This document shows positions 61,175-64,000 of a DNA stretch of 64,000 nt, piece by piece (the first letter of the stretch is position 1; every line of letters begins with the position of its first letter). Source of the DNA: JBBPYC01 sp038200275 (GTDB lineage: Bacteria; Pseudomonadota; Gammaproteobacteria; Burkholderiales; Burkholderiaceae_C). Position numbers and translations under genes: made by a program. The notes below the pieces were generated by a model, which was not told where the DNA came from, searched no databases, and saw only the letters and a program-made list of their open reading frames with translations. The stretch covers positions 39,895 to 103,894 of the forward strand of contig JBBPYC010000086.1 of assembly GCA_038200275.1 (NCBI GenBank), read 5' to 3'.

Positions 61175-62065
61175 TCAGTGTGACCGGATCATCGTGCCGA
61201 ACGCCTGGTCGCCGAGGATCTCGAGCAGCAGCGCGTGCGGCACGCGGCCGTCGATGATGTGGACCGAGTTGACGCCGTTCTTTGCGGCATCCAGCGCGCC
61301 AGCGATTTTGGGCAGCATGCCGCCGGACAGCGTGCCGTCGGCGAACAGCTCGTCGATGCGTTGCGCGGACAAGTCGGTCAGCAGGTTGCCCTGTTTGTCG
61401 AGCACGCCGGGCGTGTTCGTCAGCAGCACGAGTTTTTCCGCGCGCAGCACAGTCGCCAGCTTGCCGGCCACCACGTCGGCGTTGATGTTGTAGCTTTCGT
61501 TTTCTTCGCCGTAGCCAATCGGGCTGATCACGGGAATGAACGCATCGTCCTGCAGCGCTTTCACCACGCCGGGGTCGATCGCTTCGATGTCGCCGACCCA
61601 GCCGACGTCGTGTTCCTTGGTCGGGTCGGTTGAATCGACCAGGCGCAGCTTCTTCGCACGGATCAGTCCGCCGTCGCGCCCGGTCAAGCCGACCGCCTTG
61701 CCGCCGGCCTGATTGATCAGGCCGACGATGTCTTGCTGCACCTCGCCGGCCAGCACCCATTCGACGACTTCCATCGTCTCGGTATCGGTCACACGCATGC
61801 CCTGGATGAACTCGCCCTTCTTGCCCAGCCGCTTCAACGCGGCTTCGATCTGCGGGCCGCCGCCGTGCACCACCACCGGGTTCATGCCGACCAGTTTCAG
61901 CAGCACCACGTCTTCGGCGAAGTCGGCCTGCAGGGTCGGATCGGTCATCGCGTTGCCGCCGTACTTGATGACGATGGTCTTGCCGTGAAAGCGCCGTATG
62001 TACGGCAGCGCCTGGGCCAGGATTTCGGCACGGTCGCGCGGGGCGATTTGCAGCGGGTCGGTCAT
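61175..62065 (-). CDS. argB: acetylglutamate kinase
   Basis: Phosphorylates N-acetylglutamate in arginine biosynthesis. 296 residues. Amino-acid kinase motifs: IVIKYGGNAM, VVVHGGGPQI, GLTGRDGGLIRAKKL, NINADVVAGKLA and GGMLPKIAGALDAAKNGV. The start MTDPLQIAPRDRAEIL is the usual one. It stands alone on the reverse strand, downstream of the glycosyltransferase gene with a 165-base gap. Confidence 0.97.
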   Translation of the reverse strand: MTDPLQIAPRDRAEILAQALPYIRRFHGKTIVIKYGGNAMTDPTLQADFAEDVVLLKLVGMNPVVVHGGGPQIEAALKRLGKKGEFIQGMRVTDTETMEVVEWVLAGEVQQDIVGLINQAGGKAVGLTGRDGGLIRAKKLRLVDSTDPTKEHDVGWVGDIEAIDPGVVKALQDDAFIPVISPIGYGEENESYNINADVVAGKLATVLRAEKLVLLTNTPGVLDKQGNLLTDLSAQRIDELFADGTLSGGMLPKIAGALDAAKNGVNSVHIIDGRVPHALLLEILGDQAFGTMIRSH

Positions 62066-62230
62066 GGTGCGATGGGTGGGATGAGGAAAAGAGGGAAGGA
62101 AAAATCCGAAGCGCCTGGCGCAGCACGAATCGTGCGATGGACGATTCTGCCGCAGGCCATGGCCCTCCCTGCGCGACCACGCCGATGGATCGGCTGGTAA
62201 TTCAGCCAGCGGCGTCCACCGCCGGTTGCT

Positions 62231-63376
62231 TCAGCGTGGATCTTCCCGCGCGTGCCGCGCCGCCGCGCGCCGCCGGCGCGACAGCCAGCGCGGCACGCGA
62301 AAGCGCACGATCGCCACATAGATCCAGATGTAGGTCACGACGAACAATGTGGTGAACAGGATCAGCACTTCGGTATTGCGCCAGAACAGCACCGCAGGCG
62401 CCACCGTCAGCAACGTGAAGCCCCACAGGTACGGCGACGTGCGGTTGTTGCGCACCAGCAGCCTGCGCACCTCGTCGTCGTCGAGCACGCCGCGCACGAT
62501 GCGCCGGAAGATCAGCTGATGAAAATGCAGCGCGTCTGCCACGCCCGGTGAAACACCCCGCGCCACCTTGCGGTAGATGGAAAACAGCGTCTCCCAGACC
62601 GGGTAGATCAGCAGCAGCACCGGGAACCACGGCGACACCTCGACATGCCGCTGCACCAGCACGATGCTGGCCAGCGCGATCGTCACGCCCCACAGATACG
62701 CGCCCCCGTCCCCCGCAAAGATCAGCCCACGCGGGTAATTCCAGACCAGAAAACCACCTGTTGCGCCGGCCAGGCACAGCACCAGCGCGGCCAGCTGCCG
62801 ATCCCCCACCTGCAGCGCGACGTGCGCCAGCGCCAGACAGACGATCATCGCGACCGTGCCAGCCAGCCCGTTGTAGCCGTCGATGATGTTGAATGCGTGC
62901 GGCAGGCCGGTAAGCGCCAGGACGGCCAGCAGCGGCGGCAACAGCGGCATCGACATCCAGATCCGGTCCACGGCGTCGAAACCCAGCCGGGAGATTTCCA
63001 GATCGAACAGCCACCATGCGGCCAGCCCGGAAACCAGCGTCAGCAGCAGCCGCCATTTGACGCGCAACCGCTGCGTCAGGTCCTCGTAGAACCCACCGAG
63101 CACCGTCGGCAGCAGCATCAGCAAGAACGCGCCGCAGGTGCGCATACCCAGTTCGATGTTCAGATCGATCCCGGCCACGCGGGACAACAGCGCGATGGCC
63201 AGGCTCACGATCAGTCCCAGCAACATCGCCACCCCGCCAAGCCGCGGTACGTGCCCGATGTGAAAACGCTGCGGTGCCTCTTGCGGATAGTGGCGCGCAT
63301 GTCGGCGCGCATAACGCAGCATCGCCAGCGAGATGACGAACGACAGCATGAAGCCGACAAAGATCAACAAGACCAC
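62231..63376 (-). CDS. WecA/TagO-like glycosyltransferase family 4 (UDP-sugar:undecaprenyl-phosphate sugar-1-phosphate transferase)
   Basis: Initiates a cell-envelope glycan by loading a sugar phosphate onto undecaprenyl phosphate. 381 residues with about ten membrane helices. Motifs: HIGHVPRLGGVAMLLG near the N-terminus, LLPTVLGGFYEDL, NIIDGYNGLAGTVAM, GDGGAYLWG and a His-rich LHFHQLIFRRI. The start is set at GTG 63374-63376 so that the first helix (LLIFVGFMLSFVISLAML) is complete; the ATG at 63349 would shorten it. It is divergent from the arginase gene. The glycan product is not indicated by neighbours. Confidence 0.85.
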   Translation of the reverse strand: MVLLIFVGFMLSFVISLAMLRYARRHARHYPQEAPQRFHIGHVPRLGGVAMLLGLIVSLAIALLSRVAGIDLNIELGMRTCGAFLLMLLPTVLGGFYEDLTQRLRVKWRLLLTLVSGLAAWWLFDLEISRLGFDAVDRIWMSMPLLPPLLAVLALTGLPHAFNIIDGYNGLAGTVAMIVCLALAHVALQVGDRQLAALVLCLAGATGGFLVWNYPRGLIFAGDGGAYLWGVTIALASIVLVQRHVEVSPWFPVLLLIYPVWETLFSIYRKVARGVSPGVADALHFHQLIFRRIVRGVLDDDEVRRLLVRNNRTSPYLWGFTLLTVAPAVLFWRNTEVLILFTTLFVVTYIWIYVAIVRFRVPRWLSRRRRAAARHAREDPR

Positions 63377-63585
63377 GGGCTTTTGCTGGTTGCTATTGCT
63401 GGGGGATCGCCAAGTCGACCGGTGGCCGACCCTTTGTGCGCACGAGATGCCGCGCAGGCTGTGGTGCAGCGGTTGCGGCACGACCCAATCGGCGCACGGG
63501 AAACGTGCGAGCAGTTTAACCCTGCACCTGTTTGGGACTTTGGGTGCTGAGTCGGCTGGCCGCACCGCATGCCATCATCAAAGTC

Positions 63586-64000
63586 ATGAGTCCTGCCGCG
63601 CCTTCCGCCATCACATCGCCCGCCACCCGCGTCAGCCTGATCGGTGCGCCGACCGACATCGGCGCCGGCAGCCGCGGTGCCAGCATGGGGCCCGAGGCGC
63701 TGCGCGTGGCGGGCATTGCCGAGCGGCTGGCGGCATTGGGTCTGACCGTGCGCGACACAGGCAACTTGCGCGGCCCAGACAACCCCTGGCAGCCCGCGCA
63801 GGATGGCCACCGGCATCTGCATGAGGTGGCCGCCTGGTGCCAACTGGTTTTTGATGCCACCCGTGCCGAACTGGCAGAAGGCGCGCTGCCGGTGCTGCTC
63901 GGCGGTGACCACAGCCTGGCCGTCGGCTCGATCAGCGCCATCGCCCAGCACTGCCGCACCCATCATCGGAACTTGCGCGTGCTCTGGCTCGACGCGCACG
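63586..64000 (+). CDS. arginase, N-terminal part (runs off the window)
   Basis: Manganese enzyme hydrolysing arginine to ornithine and urea. The 138 visible codons begin MSPAAPSAITSP and contain VSLIGAPTDIGAGSRGASMGPEALR, the metal-binding GGDHS (LPVLLGGDHSLAVGS) and, at the very edge, LWLDAH, the start of the second metal motif. The arrangement GAPTD-G-GA--GP-ALR is that of arginase (RocF) rather than agmatinase. The remainder is outside the window. Confidence 0.88.
   Translation, partial: MSPAAPSAITSPATRVSLIGAPTDIGAGSRGASMGPEALRVAGIAERLAALGLTVRDTGNLRGPDNPWQPAQDGHRHLHEVAAWCQLVFDATRAELAEGALPVLLGGDHSLAVGSISAIAQHCRTHHRNLRVLWLDAH

Overview
The window is a GC-rich, densely coded chromosomal segment of a betaproteobacterium, most likely order Burkholderiales and possibly family Comamonadaceae. 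The reasons are the gene order proA-holA-lptE-leuS-dapB-bamE/fur, the hprK-ptsN-hpf block, a betaproteobacterial DUF3567 protein, a three-part pntAa/pntAb/pntB transhydrogenase and the type of glutamate-cysteine ligase at the left edge. The order and family are inferred from gene content; no rRNA is present to confirm them, and I found no tRNA, CRISPR array or insertion sequence.

Layout. 1-10,439 is housekeeping: gshA (partial), proA, holA, lptE, leuS, dapB, bamE, fur, hprK, ptsN and hpf. 10,860-18,122 holds a patatin-like phospholipase, corA, an outer-membrane protein, a nucleosidase, an exported AGE-fold protein and an acyl-CoA synthetase. 18,205-21,178 is the pnt operon with a clear terminator. 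21,491-33,196 is mixed metabolism: a Nudix hydrolase, DUF3108, DUF3567, a ChaN-like lipoprotein, two class III aminotransferases, purU, a transglutaminase-like protein, a carbamoylase-type amidase, a class II aldolase and a cupin. 33,235-40,780 carries an MdeB-type 2-oxoacid dehydrogenase E1 beside a frameshifted Lrp-type regulator, then IcmF and PPK2.

The most interesting part is 41,474-50,318. A CqsA/LqsA-type alpha-hydroxyketone autoinducer synthase sits behind an unusually AT-rich control region. It faces, tail to tail, an LqsS/CqsS-like six-helix histidine kinase and an LqsR-like response regulator. Together they make a complete candidate quorum-sensing circuit of the Vibrio Cqs / Legionella Lqs class. 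The kinase and regulator lie at the end of a tight same-strand run that starts with a TetR regulator and continues through acyl-CoA dehydrogenase, DUF2147, acyl-CoA thioesterase and enoyl-CoA hydratase. This physically links signal sensing to the acyl-CoA pool from which such signals are made.

50,343-59,814 is a sugar-acid catabolic and TRAP-transport cluster resembling the L-fuconate route. It is visibly decaying. The enolase-superfamily dehydratase has a frameshift and a large internal deletion, the GntR regulator has two frameshifts, DctP has a nonsense codon, DctQ has a dinucleotide insertion, and DctM has a frameshift plus a nonsense codon. The FAH hydrolase, SDR, UxaA-family dehydratase and Ldh-type dehydrogenase still read through. 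The window ends with an orphan PhnD-like binding protein, argB, a WecA-like glycosyltransferase and the start of an arginase.
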